From the NCBI RefSeq assembly GCF_947501905.1, contig NZ_CANMXL010000001.1:186001-250000 (forward strand): 64,000 nucleotides of DNA, given 5' to 3'. Below, one piece after another: positions 26,319 to 35,248 of this stretch. A program made the translations under genes and the position numbers. The notes under the pieces were generated by a model. It was not told where the DNA came from, ran no database searches, and was given only the letters and a program-made list of their open reading frames with translations. This DNA comes from an uncultured Winogradskyella sp. (GTDB taxonomy: Bacteria; Bacteroidota; Bacteroidia; Flavobacteriales; Flavobacteriaceae). Position 1 is the first letter of the stretch, and every line of letters begins with the position of its first letter.

Positions 26319-26996
26319 TTATTCTTCGACTATTTTTCCGTCGAGTAGATTAATAATTCGAGAGCCATAAGCCGCATTTTGTTCTGAGTGTGTGGCTTGA
26401 ATTATGGTCACTCCTTCTTTATTTAATTGAGAGAAAAGCTCCATAATTTCGGTACTCTGTTTAGAGTTCAAATTCCCCGTAGGCTCATCAGCTAAAATCA
26501 ATTTTGGATTTCCTATTAATGCTCTAGCAATTCCTACTAATTGCTGTTGTCCTCCACTAAGTTGTTGGGGGAATAAATCTTTTTTGCCAACAATATTAAA
26601 CCGGTCTAACATATCGGCCACTAGAGCTTTTCGTTCAGAAGATTTTACACTCTTATATAGAAGTGGTGTTTCAATATTTTCCCAAACGGTTAACTCATCT
26701 ATAAGATGATAGGCTTGAAATACAAAACCAATATATTCTTTGTAGAGCTTAGACCTATTTTTCTCTTTCATACTATGCACTGGTTCTCCGAGAAAAGTAT
26801 AACCGCCACCTGTAAAACTATCGAGCATACCTATACAGTTAAGCAATGTAGATTTCCCTGAACCTGATGGCCCCATAAGTGAGATAAATTCACCTTCATT
26901 GACTTGAAGATTAATAGTATCTAGTAAAGTGACTTTATTACTACCGGAATTTACTGTTCTAGTAGCCTCGTTTAAACTTAAAAGTTTTGTTTTCAT
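26319..26996 (-). CDS. ABC transporter ATP-binding protein, MacB/LolD type (second)
   Basis: The 225-residue ATPase has Walker A GPSGSGKST, Q-loop VFQAYHLIDELTV, signature LSGGQQQ, Walker B LILADEPTGNL and an H-loop in QATHSEQ. EPTGNL after Walker B is typical of the MacB/LolD/FtsE group, which power FtsX-type permeases. It probably drives the permease at 27794 or several of the tandem permeases. It is a separate paralogue of the ATPase at 37787; sequences such as the LVGIARALI region differ. Confidence 0.93.
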   Translation of the reverse strand: MKTKLLSLNEATRTVNSGSNKVTLLDTINLQVNEGEFISLMGPSGSGKSTLLNCIGMLDSFTGGGYTFLGEPVHSMKEKNRSKLYKEYIGFVFQAYHLIDELTVWENIETPLLYKSVKSSERKALVADMLDRFNIVGKKDLFPQQLSGGQQQLVGIARALIGNPKLILADEPTGNLNSKQSTEIMELFSQLNKEGVTIIQATHSEQNAAYGSRIINLLDGKIVEE

Positions 26997-27013
26997 TTTT
27001 TGATTGGTTTCAG

Positions 27014-27757
27014 TTAATCTATTTGACTAATCGTTGAAGCACCTATACTTAGTCCTCTGTCAATTTCTGGATTACCTTTATAGAACAATTCGGCTTCACC
27101 ATAGGCTGTAAACTTGATACGTTCTGATGATCGCACAGTAAATTTTGCTTCTCCATATGCCTTTAGCTTTGAGGTATTATTATCTACTTCAACCAAGTTA
27201 ATTTCACCTTCACCAAAAGCAGTTATCCATTGATGATTTATTTTTCCTTTATTAATTGTTAATTGACTTTCGCCGTAAATATCCGCATTCAAAATTTTAA
27301 AATTAACCTCATTAAAAGTCACCTGAGATTCGCCATAAATTTTGAGTTTAAACTCTTCAACATCTATTAAACTCTCACAAACAGTTCTTTGCTCACCGCG
27401 AAGTGATAGATTATCTATATTCTTGTAAGTCACTTTTATTGTTAACACCTTATCCTTATAAATTGGCACTTTCATTTTTATGCCATTCTTAACAATTTTC
27501 TTATGCTTAGTAGTCGTTTTCGCATCATCTAAATATACACGTAATGTACCTCCGTTAACTTCTATATTTACTTTATCATCAGATAGTGTGTTTTCAAGAA
27601 TAGCTACTGAGTTCTCGTCTCCTTTTACAAAAGTCGTCTCGATATGAGGACTAATAATTACTTTATTAAAATCTGCTACTAATTTCTTTGTTTGCGCTGT
27701 AACTAATTGCATTAGTAACAAGCAAACTATGGTGATTATTTGTTTTAAATTTTTCAT
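27014..27757 (-). CDS. DUF2807-like secreted protein (GIN-domain type)
   Basis: This 247-residue protein has a signal peptide (about 1-21, ending LVTAQ) and a repetitive beta-strand region in which the phrase YGES/YGEA recurs (YGESQVTFNEV, YGESQLTINKG, YGEAKFTVRSS, YGEAELFYKG). Such repeats fit the beta-helical head domain of the DUF2807 group, often called putative auto-transporter adhesin, whose function is not established. It is probably periplasmic or outer-membrane associated. Being placed between a permease and an ATPase of the exporter operon suggests it is a substrate-handling or sensing part; this is inference. Confidence 0.7.
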   Translation of the reverse strand: MKNLKQIITIVCLLLMQLVTAQTKKLVADFNKVIISPHIETTFVKGDENSVAILENTLSDDKVNIEVNGGTLRVYLDDAKTTTKHKKIVKNGIKMKVPIYKDKVLTIKVTYKNIDNLSLRGEQRTVCESLIDVEEFKLKIYGESQVTFNEVNFKILNADIYGESQLTINKGKINHQWITAFGEGEINLVEVDNNTSKLKAYGEAKFTVRSSERIKFTAYGEAELFYKGNPEIDRGLSIGASTISQID

Positions 27758-27793
27758 AATGATTTCGTTTTTTGATTTATAATAATGATATTT

Positions 27794-30148
27794 TTATTCA
27801 GTCTTTAAACTATCTACTGGGTTAGCAATTGCAGCTTTTATGGCCTGAAAACTCACAGTTACTAAAGCTATAATCACTGCTAAAATTCCAGCTACTAGAA
27901 ACACTATCCAGTCAATTTCTATACGATAGGCGTAATCTTGAAGCCAACTATATGTTGCATACCAAGCGATTGGAACAGAAATTAAAATTGAAATTCCTAC
28001 AAGCTTTAAAAAATCCTTGGATAGCAACTTTACAATACCTGACACACTAGCTCCTAATACTTTACGCACGCCTATTTCTTTACTTCGTTGTTCTGCAGTA
28101 TAAGCAGCTAAACCAAACAGTCCTAAGCATGAAATGAGAATAGCTAGGATTGCAAAAATTTGAGATAACTCACCAACTAATTGTTCATTTTTAAATTTAG
28201 CATCAAAAGCTTCGTCAACAAAAGAATATTCAAACGGGTATGCTGGATTGTATGTTTTTAATACAGCTTCTATATCTGAAAGAGCTCTATCTATTGGTAC
28301 ACCTTCTTTGGTTTTAATAAACATATACCTAGCATACGGAGGGTAATTCATAAACATTACTGGGTCGCTAGAATCGAACATATCACCATAAACATAATCT
28401 TTAACTACACCTACAACTTCTAATGGTCCATCTCCTCGATTAATTATATTCCCGATAGGGTTTTCATTACCCATCATTTTAGCTAAAGATTGAGAAATCA
28501 ATACGCTCGTACTATCAATCTCATAATTTTTATTAAAACCTCTTCCTTCGATGATTTCCATTCCTGTGGTTTCAAAAAAGCTTTCTGTTACGTTTCTGAA
28601 AGAAATTAAAACATCTTCAGTATCGGTTCCGCCTTTCCATGTAAAACCAGAACCATTATTGCCACCAGATAGTAATTGAGAATTACAAAGTGTAGCATTG
28701 TATACAGAACCTGTTCTTATTAATTCTTGTTGAATTACATCGAATTTTGGAATAAAATCCTCATCTATTTGCATCGACAATAATTGATTCTTATCATAAC
28801 CTAGATCCCTATTTTTTGCATGCTGAATCTGCTGATAGACTAGTATCGTAAAAATTATAAATACTATAGAAATTGTAAACTGCCCTACAACTAACCCTTT
28901 TCTAATAAACGACGCTGAGCCTTCTGATACTTTAAGGCCTTTAAGTACTTGTACTGGTTTAAAGGATGATAAGTAAAATGCTGGGTAAAGACCTGCAAAA
29001 ACACCGCAAATCACTGTAATACTTAGAAGCGCTAAAATATGTATAGGATTACTTAAACCTAAAGCTAAATCTTTCTCTATAATAAGGTTAAATTGTGGTA
29101 ATAAAACAGCTAAGAAAAGTACACTTACAATAGCGGCAATAAAGGCTAACATTAAAGACTCAGAAATAAACTGTGTTACTAACCTACCTCTGCTAGACCC
29201 CATGGCTTTACGTACGCCAACTTCGTTGGCGCGTTTTTCACTTCGTGCAGTAGACAAATTCATAAAGTTGATACATGCAATGAGTAAAATGATAAATGCA
29301 ATAATGGTAAATAAACGCACATAAGTAATGCGCCCACCAACAATTTCACCTCCATCAAATTTAGAGCGTAAATGCCAATCTTTTATCGAATGCAAAAAAG
29401 CATAGTCGGTTGTATTTTCTTCTTTCTTTACTATTAAAGTTCTTACTTGAGCATCAACAGTTTTAAAATTAGCTTCTGGCGCTAGTTTGACAAAGGTGTC
29501 CGAAAAGTTGTTCCCATAAAAAGTCATCCATTCTTCACCTTCTGCATAGCGCTCAAAAGGGGCTACCCAATCGAATGGAAAAGTGACATTCTTAGGTAAA
29601 TTTTCTACTACGCCTGTAACTAAATAATTGTCTTTATTACTTACTTTAACAACTTTACCGATAGCCCTTTCTCCTTTTCCAAACAATTGTTCTGAAGTTT
29701 CTTGGGTAAGGACAATAGCTTCGGGATTAGTAAAAGCATTCTCTCGATTTCCTTCTATAAATTTTAAACTAAAAATATCTAAAAAGTCCTCATCAGCATA
29801 GCGCCCTCGTCTAGTAATAGAATTATCACCAAATGCAAACAAAATTTCTTGTAGGTTAGAACGTGTTGCCTTTTCTATTCCTGGAATCTCATTAAGCATG
29901 TCTTGTGCTAATGGTCCTGGAGTGGAGTAAAACGTGCGCCATTCACCTTCGTAATTCTGATTGGTTGGTACGTAAAACACTTGATCCTGATTTGGAAAAC
30001 CCGTATTAAAACTTACCTCATCTTCAACCCAAAGAAAGATTAAACTGGCACAGGTAATACCTATAGCTAAACCAAAAATGTTTAAAAAGCTATATCCTTT
30101 ATTCTTTAGTAAACTCCTTAATGCTATTTTTATATAATTGATTATCAT
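27794..30148 (-). CDS. FtsX-type ABC transporter permease (fourth of four)
   Basis: About 784 residues from the ATG at 30148 (MIINYIKIALRSLLKNKGYS), which aligns with the starts of the three paralogues upstream; a longer reading from 30184 would begin at the predicted transcription start and is unlikely. The order is a membrane helix, a periplasmic MacB core domain, an FtsX domain with three or four helices, and a second core plus FtsX pair ending EQRSKEIGVRKVLGAS and NPVDSLKTE. Such permeases transmit ATP-driven motion to the periplasm rather than forming a channel. It is separated from the third permease by a regulatory region, so it can head its own transcript. Confidence 0.9.
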   Translation of the reverse strand: MIINYIKIALRSLLKNKGYSFLNIFGLAIGITCASLIFLWVEDEVSFNTGFPNQDQVFYVPTNQNYEGEWRTFYSTPGPLAQDMLNEIPGIEKATRSNLQEILFAFGDNSITRRGRYADEDFLDIFSLKFIEGNRENAFTNPEAIVLTQETSEQLFGKGERAIGKVVKVSNKDNYLVTGVVENLPKNVTFPFDWVAPFERYAEGEEWMTFYGNNFSDTFVKLAPEANFKTVDAQVRTLIVKKEENTTDYAFLHSIKDWHLRSKFDGGEIVGGRITYVRLFTIIAFIILLIACINFMNLSTARSEKRANEVGVRKAMGSSRGRLVTQFISESLMLAFIAAIVSVLFLAVLLPQFNLIIEKDLALGLSNPIHILALLSITVICGVFAGLYPAFYLSSFKPVQVLKGLKVSEGSASFIRKGLVVGQFTISIVFIIFTILVYQQIQHAKNRDLGYDKNQLLSMQIDEDFIPKFDVIQQELIRTGSVYNATLCNSQLLSGGNNGSGFTWKGGTDTEDVLISFRNVTESFFETTGMEIIEGRGFNKNYEIDSTSVLISQSLAKMMGNENPIGNIINRGDGPLEVVGVVKDYVYGDMFDSSDPVMFMNYPPYARYMFIKTKEGVPIDRALSDIEAVLKTYNPAYPFEYSFVDEAFDAKFKNEQLVGELSQIFAILAILISCLGLFGLAAYTAEQRSKEIGVRKVLGASVSGIVKLLSKDFLKLVGISILISVPIAWYATYSWLQDYAYRIEIDWIVFLVAGILAVIIALVTVSFQAIKAAIANPVDSLKTE

Positions 30149-30187
30149 AAGCGTTAATTTTTTAATTGATGTTTTAATTTCCAATTA

Positions 30188-30207
30188 TATAGTCAAGATG
30201 ATGCCAA
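30188..30207 (-). promoter_or_regulatory. Sigma-54-like promoter before the fourth permease
   Basis: TTGGCATCATCTTGACTATA on the minus strand matches the -24 half (TGGCA) of the sigma-54 consensus; the -12 half has AC where GC is expected. It differs by a single base from the element before the adaptor gene at 39776-39795. A start near 30181 would leave about 33 leader bases before the ATG at 30148. Confidence 0.5.
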
Positions 30208-30258
30208 AATCGCAATTAATTGATTTTCAATAATTTAAAATTATATTTAAAAACAAAT

Positions 30259-30300
30259 GTGTCCGATTTTGATACACTTCTTGTTCAAAACCGAACACTT
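30259..30300 (-). promoter_or_regulatory. Candidate activator-binding sites upstream of the fourth permease
   Basis: GTGTCCGATTTTGATACAC (30259-30277) is followed by a second dyad, TGTTC-N6-GAACA (30282-30297). The first element is repeated with one change at 39847-39865 before the other promoter of this operon. Both sites lie about 75-110 bases upstream of the -24/-12-like element, the usual distance for NtrC-type activators. Confidence 0.55.
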
Positions 30301-30311
30301 AAAATTTAGTT

Positions 30312-32759
30312 TTATTCAGACCTTAAAGAGTTTACAGGATTTGCATTAGCTGCACTTAATGTTTTGAAACTTATAACCAATAATGCAAAGAAAATCATCG
30401 CTGCACCACCAACTATAAATGCTATAAAACTGATGGATGTTTTATAGGTGAAATCTTGAAGCCAACTATATATGCCATACCATGCTAAAGGTGTAGCTAT
30501 AACAAAAGCAATAGCAACAAGGATTAGGAACTCTTTACAAAGCAAGGTGTTGATTTGAAGCAACGATGCACCTAAAACTTTACGCACTCCTATTTCCTTG
30601 ACACGACGGTTTGTTGTATAAATAACAAGACCCAACAAGCCAAGACAGCTAATTAAGATAGACAAGCCTGTTGACCAATTCAATAATTTTGAAATCTTCT
30701 TTTCTCGGTTGTAAAATGTTGCAATTGTTTCATCCATAAACTGAACACGATAGTCTTCCGTCTCTGTATATACAGATTTATATGCATCTTCAATTTTTGC
30801 CAATGTGGATTTTAAATTATCTGAAGATTGATTATGAAAAGAAACATGTATTGCCTGAAACTGACTAAATTGGGAACGATACCAATCACCTCTGAGTGCC
30901 ATTGGTTTTATTTCAGATTTTAAAGAACGTTGATTAAAATCGGTCATAACGCCCACAATAGGTGTTTGCTCATCATTAACCGTCAATGTCTTACCTATAG
31001 CATCTTGTGGTGTATTGAAACCTAATTTCTTAAGCAATGTTTCATTTATTACCAACTCTCTTACTGTGTCGTTTCTATGCACTCTCCCAGCTAACAAGTC
31101 TAATTCAAATAAATTGGCATATTTAGTGTCACCAAATAGATATTGCATTTCAGACTTAATGATTTCTTCTCCATCTGTATACGTAATATTAGTCGTATTT
31201 GTAGAGTATGATGCCGGAGCATGACTCCCCACACTTACAAATTTTACCTCAGGAATAGCTCTTAACTTCTCAGCATAGAGTTCTTTTTTAGAGAGTTCTC
31301 TTTCACTTCGAGGTGAATAAACAGAAACTATAGCATCGGTCTTAAAACCCATATCCTTGTTCAATAAATAATTGATTTGTTTTCCTACCAGTAAAGTCCC
31401 TATGATAAAAACCTGGGCAATTGTAAATTGAAATACCGTTAAAAATTTTCTCAATCTTACTTTCTTTTCACCTGCTGCCATATGATTTTTCAGAACAGAT
31501 ACCGTATTAAATTTTGAAAGCACTAAGGCTGGATAAAACCCTGATAAAATTGTAACTACTAAAAGAAGAAGAAGAATACTCAATACGATTAACGGTGCTT
31601 TAAATAATTCGAAACTCAAATCTTCTGGAACAAAATCTGAAAACACATTAATCAACCATTTAGAAAGCGCAATTGATAGTAATGCAGAAAATAAAACTAA
31701 CAAAAATGTTTCACCCATAAACTGACCAATCAACTGCTTTCTTGAGCTTCCCAGTGTTTTTCTTATCCCAATTTCCTTAGCGCGTTGCGATGCTTGTGCT
31801 GTATTTAGATTAATAAAATTAATACAGCCGAGCAATAATAAAAACAGTGCTACCAATGCCAAATTACTTAGTAAAGATTTGCTTGCTTGACCTTTAGACC
31901 AATCGTAAATACCATAGTCTTCATTAAAATGAATATCACTCAATGGTTGTAATTGAAATTCCCTAGACATCTCATACTTCTTATCATCTTCATCTGTATG
32001 CTCTAAGGCCAAATCGTCAAATCGCTTTTGAATTGAAGCCACGTTTGCAGATTCTGTTAGTTTTACAAATAACTGAGAATCGGAGTTGGTATTACCCCAT
32101 TGTCGCTCTAGAAGCTCCCCTCTCCTATCGGTCTGTAAAAGAGTTTGATGAGAAACAAATTCCTCAAAAACAAAATCAGTACGGTTTTTAAAATTCTCAA
32201 CAACTCCAGAAACAGTGATATTTATAGAATCGTTATAAACCAAAGTCTTACCTATTACATCTGCTGGAGCCGTATTTGGGAAATATTCTTTGGCACGAGT
32301 TTCAGTAAGGATTACATTATTTGGTTTATCTAAGACAGTAGATTTATCGCCAGCTAAAAACTTATAATCAAAAATATTAAAATAGGCTTCATCTGTATAC
32401 ATCACAAAATTAGGCCATTTAAACTCTGTGTTGTTTGCTCTATTCTCAACTTTTGAAGGTCTATTAATATAGAACTCAGTAATGATTTCAAAATTTGAGT
32501 TATCAGCTATAGCGTCCTTTAATGCTAATGTTACTCCAGAATTATGAAATGTCCCTTGCGGACTTTTAAAGTCTGATACAACTCTGTAAATACGGTCTCC
32601 ATCTTTATGAAAATCATCAAATGTATAATCGTAATAAATCATAAGACCAATTACAAATGACGCACTTAAACCTATGGTAAGACCAATAACATTAATTAGC
32701 GAAAACACTTTGTGTTTCATGATATTTCGCCATGCTATTTTGAAATAATTTTTAATCAT
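30312..32759 (-). CDS. FtsX-type ABC transporter permease (third of four)
   Basis: The 815-residue protein begins MIKNYFKIAWRNIMKHK, then has a membrane helix, a periplasmic MacB core domain, an FtsX helix bundle (about 285-450), a second core domain, and a C-terminal helix bundle with TTNRRVKEIGVRKVLGAS and NPVNSLRSE at the end. It is the most divergent of the four tandem permeases: the EQRTKEIG motif of the others is replaced by TNRRVKEIG. It probably works with one of the two operon ATPases. Substrate unknown; family members act in export of peptides, lipoproteins or drugs, or in envelope-stress sensing. Confidence 0.9.
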   Translation of the reverse strand: MIKNYFKIAWRNIMKHKVFSLINVIGLTIGLSASFVIGLMIYYDYTFDDFHKDGDRIYRVVSDFKSPQGTFHNSGVTLALKDAIADNSNFEIITEFYINRPSKVENRANNTEFKWPNFVMYTDEAYFNIFDYKFLAGDKSTVLDKPNNVILTETRAKEYFPNTAPADVIGKTLVYNDSINITVSGVVENFKNRTDFVFEEFVSHQTLLQTDRRGELLERQWGNTNSDSQLFVKLTESANVASIQKRFDDLALEHTDEDDKKYEMSREFQLQPLSDIHFNEDYGIYDWSKGQASKSLLSNLALVALFLLLLGCINFINLNTAQASQRAKEIGIRKTLGSSRKQLIGQFMGETFLLVLFSALLSIALSKWLINVFSDFVPEDLSFELFKAPLIVLSILLLLLVVTILSGFYPALVLSKFNTVSVLKNHMAAGEKKVRLRKFLTVFQFTIAQVFIIGTLLVGKQINYLLNKDMGFKTDAIVSVYSPRSERELSKKELYAEKLRAIPEVKFVSVGSHAPASYSTNTTNITYTDGEEIIKSEMQYLFGDTKYANLFELDLLAGRVHRNDTVRELVINETLLKKLGFNTPQDAIGKTLTVNDEQTPIVGVMTDFNQRSLKSEIKPMALRGDWYRSQFSQFQAIHVSFHNQSSDNLKSTLAKIEDAYKSVYTETEDYRVQFMDETIATFYNREKKISKLLNWSTGLSILISCLGLLGLVIYTTNRRVKEIGVRKVLGASLLQINTLLCKEFLILVAIAFVIATPLAWYGIYSWLQDFTYKTSISFIAFIVGGAAMIFFALLVISFKTLSAANANPVNSLRSE

Positions 32760-32788
32760 GATTTCTATTTTTTTGATTGATGAATAAT

Positions 32789-35221
32789 TTACTCAGTCTT
32801 TAAACTCTTAACAGGATTTGCAATTGCCGCTTTAATAGCTTGAAAACTCAATGTAATTAGAGCTACTACTAATGCAACAAATCCAGTAGCTGCAAAAATT
32901 CCCCAAGTAAGATCTATTCTAAAAGCAAATTCCTGTAACCATTTGTTCATAAACCACCATGCAATTGGTGTTGCTATTATAAAAGCAATGATGACCAACC
33001 TCACAAAATCCTTAGATAGCATTTTTATAATATTAGCTACAGATGCACCCAATACTTTACGTATTCCAATTTCTTTTGTGCGTTGTTCTGCGATATATGT
33101 TGCCAATCCAAATAGCCCTAAACAAGCAATAATTATAGCAAGTATTGCAAAAGCCATTGCAACTGTACCAACCCGTCTTTCTTGTCTATACATATTATCA
33201 AAAGCCTCATCTAAAAATTGATAATTAAATGGCATGCCTGGAGCGACAGCTTTGTATTTATTTTCAATTGTAGATAGTAAACCACTAATGTCTGTAGTAT
33301 TAAAACGGTATGCTGTTTCCCAACTGTTATTTTCTAATTGGAAACATAAGCCTCCAACATTTTCACGTAGAGATGCAAAATTGAAATTTTTAACTATCCC
33401 AATAATTACATGGGCTTGTGGGTTACCATTATCATCTGATGTATATAGTTTTTTCCCAATCGGGTTTTTAAAACCAGCTAATTTAACCGCTGTTTCATTC
33501 AAGATTATACCTGTTGAATCTGAACCAAAATCGCGAGAAAAATTTCGACCTAATTTTATTTCCATACCAATGGTTTCCAAATAATCATAATCTACATTCC
33601 AATACTGCATGTTGAATCCATTGGATTCTGTCATAACCGTTTCTGTAGAAAATGTTGTATCTGAGCGCGAAGAACCACCAACTGGTAAATAACCAGCAAA
33701 TGATGCCGATTTCACTTCAGTTAATTGTTCAATTTCATTTTTTAGTGATTGCCTTGTTTCCTCTGATAAGCCAAAATTATTAACTACCAATACATGATCT
33801 TTATTAAATCCTAAATTAGAATTTTGAATATGATTGAGTTGTTTGTATATGACTATAGTGCCAACAATTAATATAATGGACGTTGCAAATTGAAACACGA
33901 CCAAAAAATTTCTCAAAATATTTTTTTTATTACCCAAAGATAATTTGCCTTTTAAAACCTTAATAGGTTGAAATGAAGACAAAAAGAATGCTGGATACGT
34001 ACCTGCTAAACCGCCAACTATAAAAGGTAATGCAAAAATGAAAATTAAAAATTTTGGACTCAACAAGGATGACATTAACATTTCTTTTCCTGAAACATTA
34101 TTAAACCAACCTAAAGACAACCAAACAATCAATAAGCCCATAAAAAGAGCTAATATTGCTATTAAAGTTGACTCGGTTAAGAACTGGCCAATTAATGCTT
34201 TCTTTTCAGAGCCTAAAACTTTACGAATACCAACTTCTTTTGCTCTACCAGAAGATCTTGCTGTTGTAAGATTTATAAAATTTATACATGCAATCAACAG
34301 TATAAATAATGCAGCAGCAGAAAAAATATAGATGTACTGAATATTACCATTAGCACTTAATTCAATATTTCTAGATGAGTGTAGATGTATATCGGTAAGT
34401 GGCATTAAAGAATATTCTAATCTATTTCCGCTTGCTTCAAAATCATCCATACTAGAAATTTCCATCAATTTGGATGCTTGGGGAAGTACGTACTTATTAA
34501 TAACCTCTTTAAAATTCTTATTAAAAGCTTTATAATCGGTACCTTCTGTTAATAGCACATACGTATGAAAATTATGACTTAAATAATTTCCAAAATCATA
34601 ATCGACATTAGCCATGGAAAAAAAGAAATCGAAATTGAAATGTGAATTTTGAGGCATATTTTCAATAACCGCAGTTACCTCATATAATGTCCTTCCATCA
34701 TCATCAGTTTCTAAAAATTGTCCTATTGCTAATTGTGGGCTGCCAAAATAACGATTAGCAGCTCTTTCTGTAATAACTACGGTGTTTGGGTTCTTAAGTG
34801 CAGTTTCTGTATCTCCTAGTATTGCGGGTAGTGTAAAGACCTTAAATAAGGTAGAGTCTGCATGAGTTACTGCACTTTGGTTAATATAGTCGTTTCCATT
34901 TTTTATTAATTTAGATCTTTGCGATGCATAAAGTCTTACAAAATTATCAACCTCTGGGTAATCATTCTTTAAAACTTCTCCTATTGGGTCTGAACTTACC
35001 GCCATACTCAATTCTGTACCTCCAAAAATGATATCCGAGTTTATACGATAAATACGATCTGTATTTTCATGGTAACGATCATAACTTATTTCATCAATCA
35101 CAAACATAGAGATTATAATAAAACATCCTATACCTAATGATAATCCAATAATATTAATAGCTGTAAAGCCTTTATTTTTAATAAGGTTACGCCATGCAAT
35201 TTTGAAATAATTTTTAATCAT
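32789..35221 (-). CDS. FtsX-type ABC transporter permease (second of four)
   Basis: The 810-residue protein begins MIKNYFKIAWRNLIKNKGF and follows the MacB core-FtsX-core-FtsX order, with helices near residues 20-40, 285-305, 335-355, 380-400, 425-445 and three in the C-terminal 135 residues. EQRTKEIGIRKVLGAS and NPVKSLKTE mark the end. The 29 bases before the third permease and the 27 before this gene share the leader ATCAATCAAAAAAA plus GAAATC directly before the ATG, a sign of tandem duplication. Partner ATPase and substrate are not known. Confidence 0.9.
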   Translation of the reverse strand: MIKNYFKIAWRNLIKNKGFTAINIIGLSLGIGCFIIISMFVIDEISYDRYHENTDRIYRINSDIIFGGTELSMAVSSDPIGEVLKNDYPEVDNFVRLYASQRSKLIKNGNDYINQSAVTHADSTLFKVFTLPAILGDTETALKNPNTVVITERAANRYFGSPQLAIGQFLETDDDGRTLYEVTAVIENMPQNSHFNFDFFFSMANVDYDFGNYLSHNFHTYVLLTEGTDYKAFNKNFKEVINKYVLPQASKLMEISSMDDFEASGNRLEYSLMPLTDIHLHSSRNIELSANGNIQYIYIFSAAALFILLIACINFINLTTARSSGRAKEVGIRKVLGSEKKALIGQFLTESTLIAILALFMGLLIVWLSLGWFNNVSGKEMLMSSLLSPKFLIFIFALPFIVGGLAGTYPAFFLSSFQPIKVLKGKLSLGNKKNILRNFLVVFQFATSIILIVGTIVIYKQLNHIQNSNLGFNKDHVLVVNNFGLSEETRQSLKNEIEQLTEVKSASFAGYLPVGGSSRSDTTFSTETVMTESNGFNMQYWNVDYDYLETIGMEIKLGRNFSRDFGSDSTGIILNETAVKLAGFKNPIGKKLYTSDDNGNPQAHVIIGIVKNFNFASLRENVGGLCFQLENNSWETAYRFNTTDISGLLSTIENKYKAVAPGMPFNYQFLDEAFDNMYRQERRVGTVAMAFAILAIIIACLGLFGLATYIAEQRTKEIGIRKVLGASVANIIKMLSKDFVRLVIIAFIIATPIAWWFMNKWLQEFAFRIDLTWGIFAATGFVALVVALITLSFQAIKAAIANPVKSLKTE

Positions 35222-35248
35222 GATTTCTGTTTTTTTGATTGATGATGA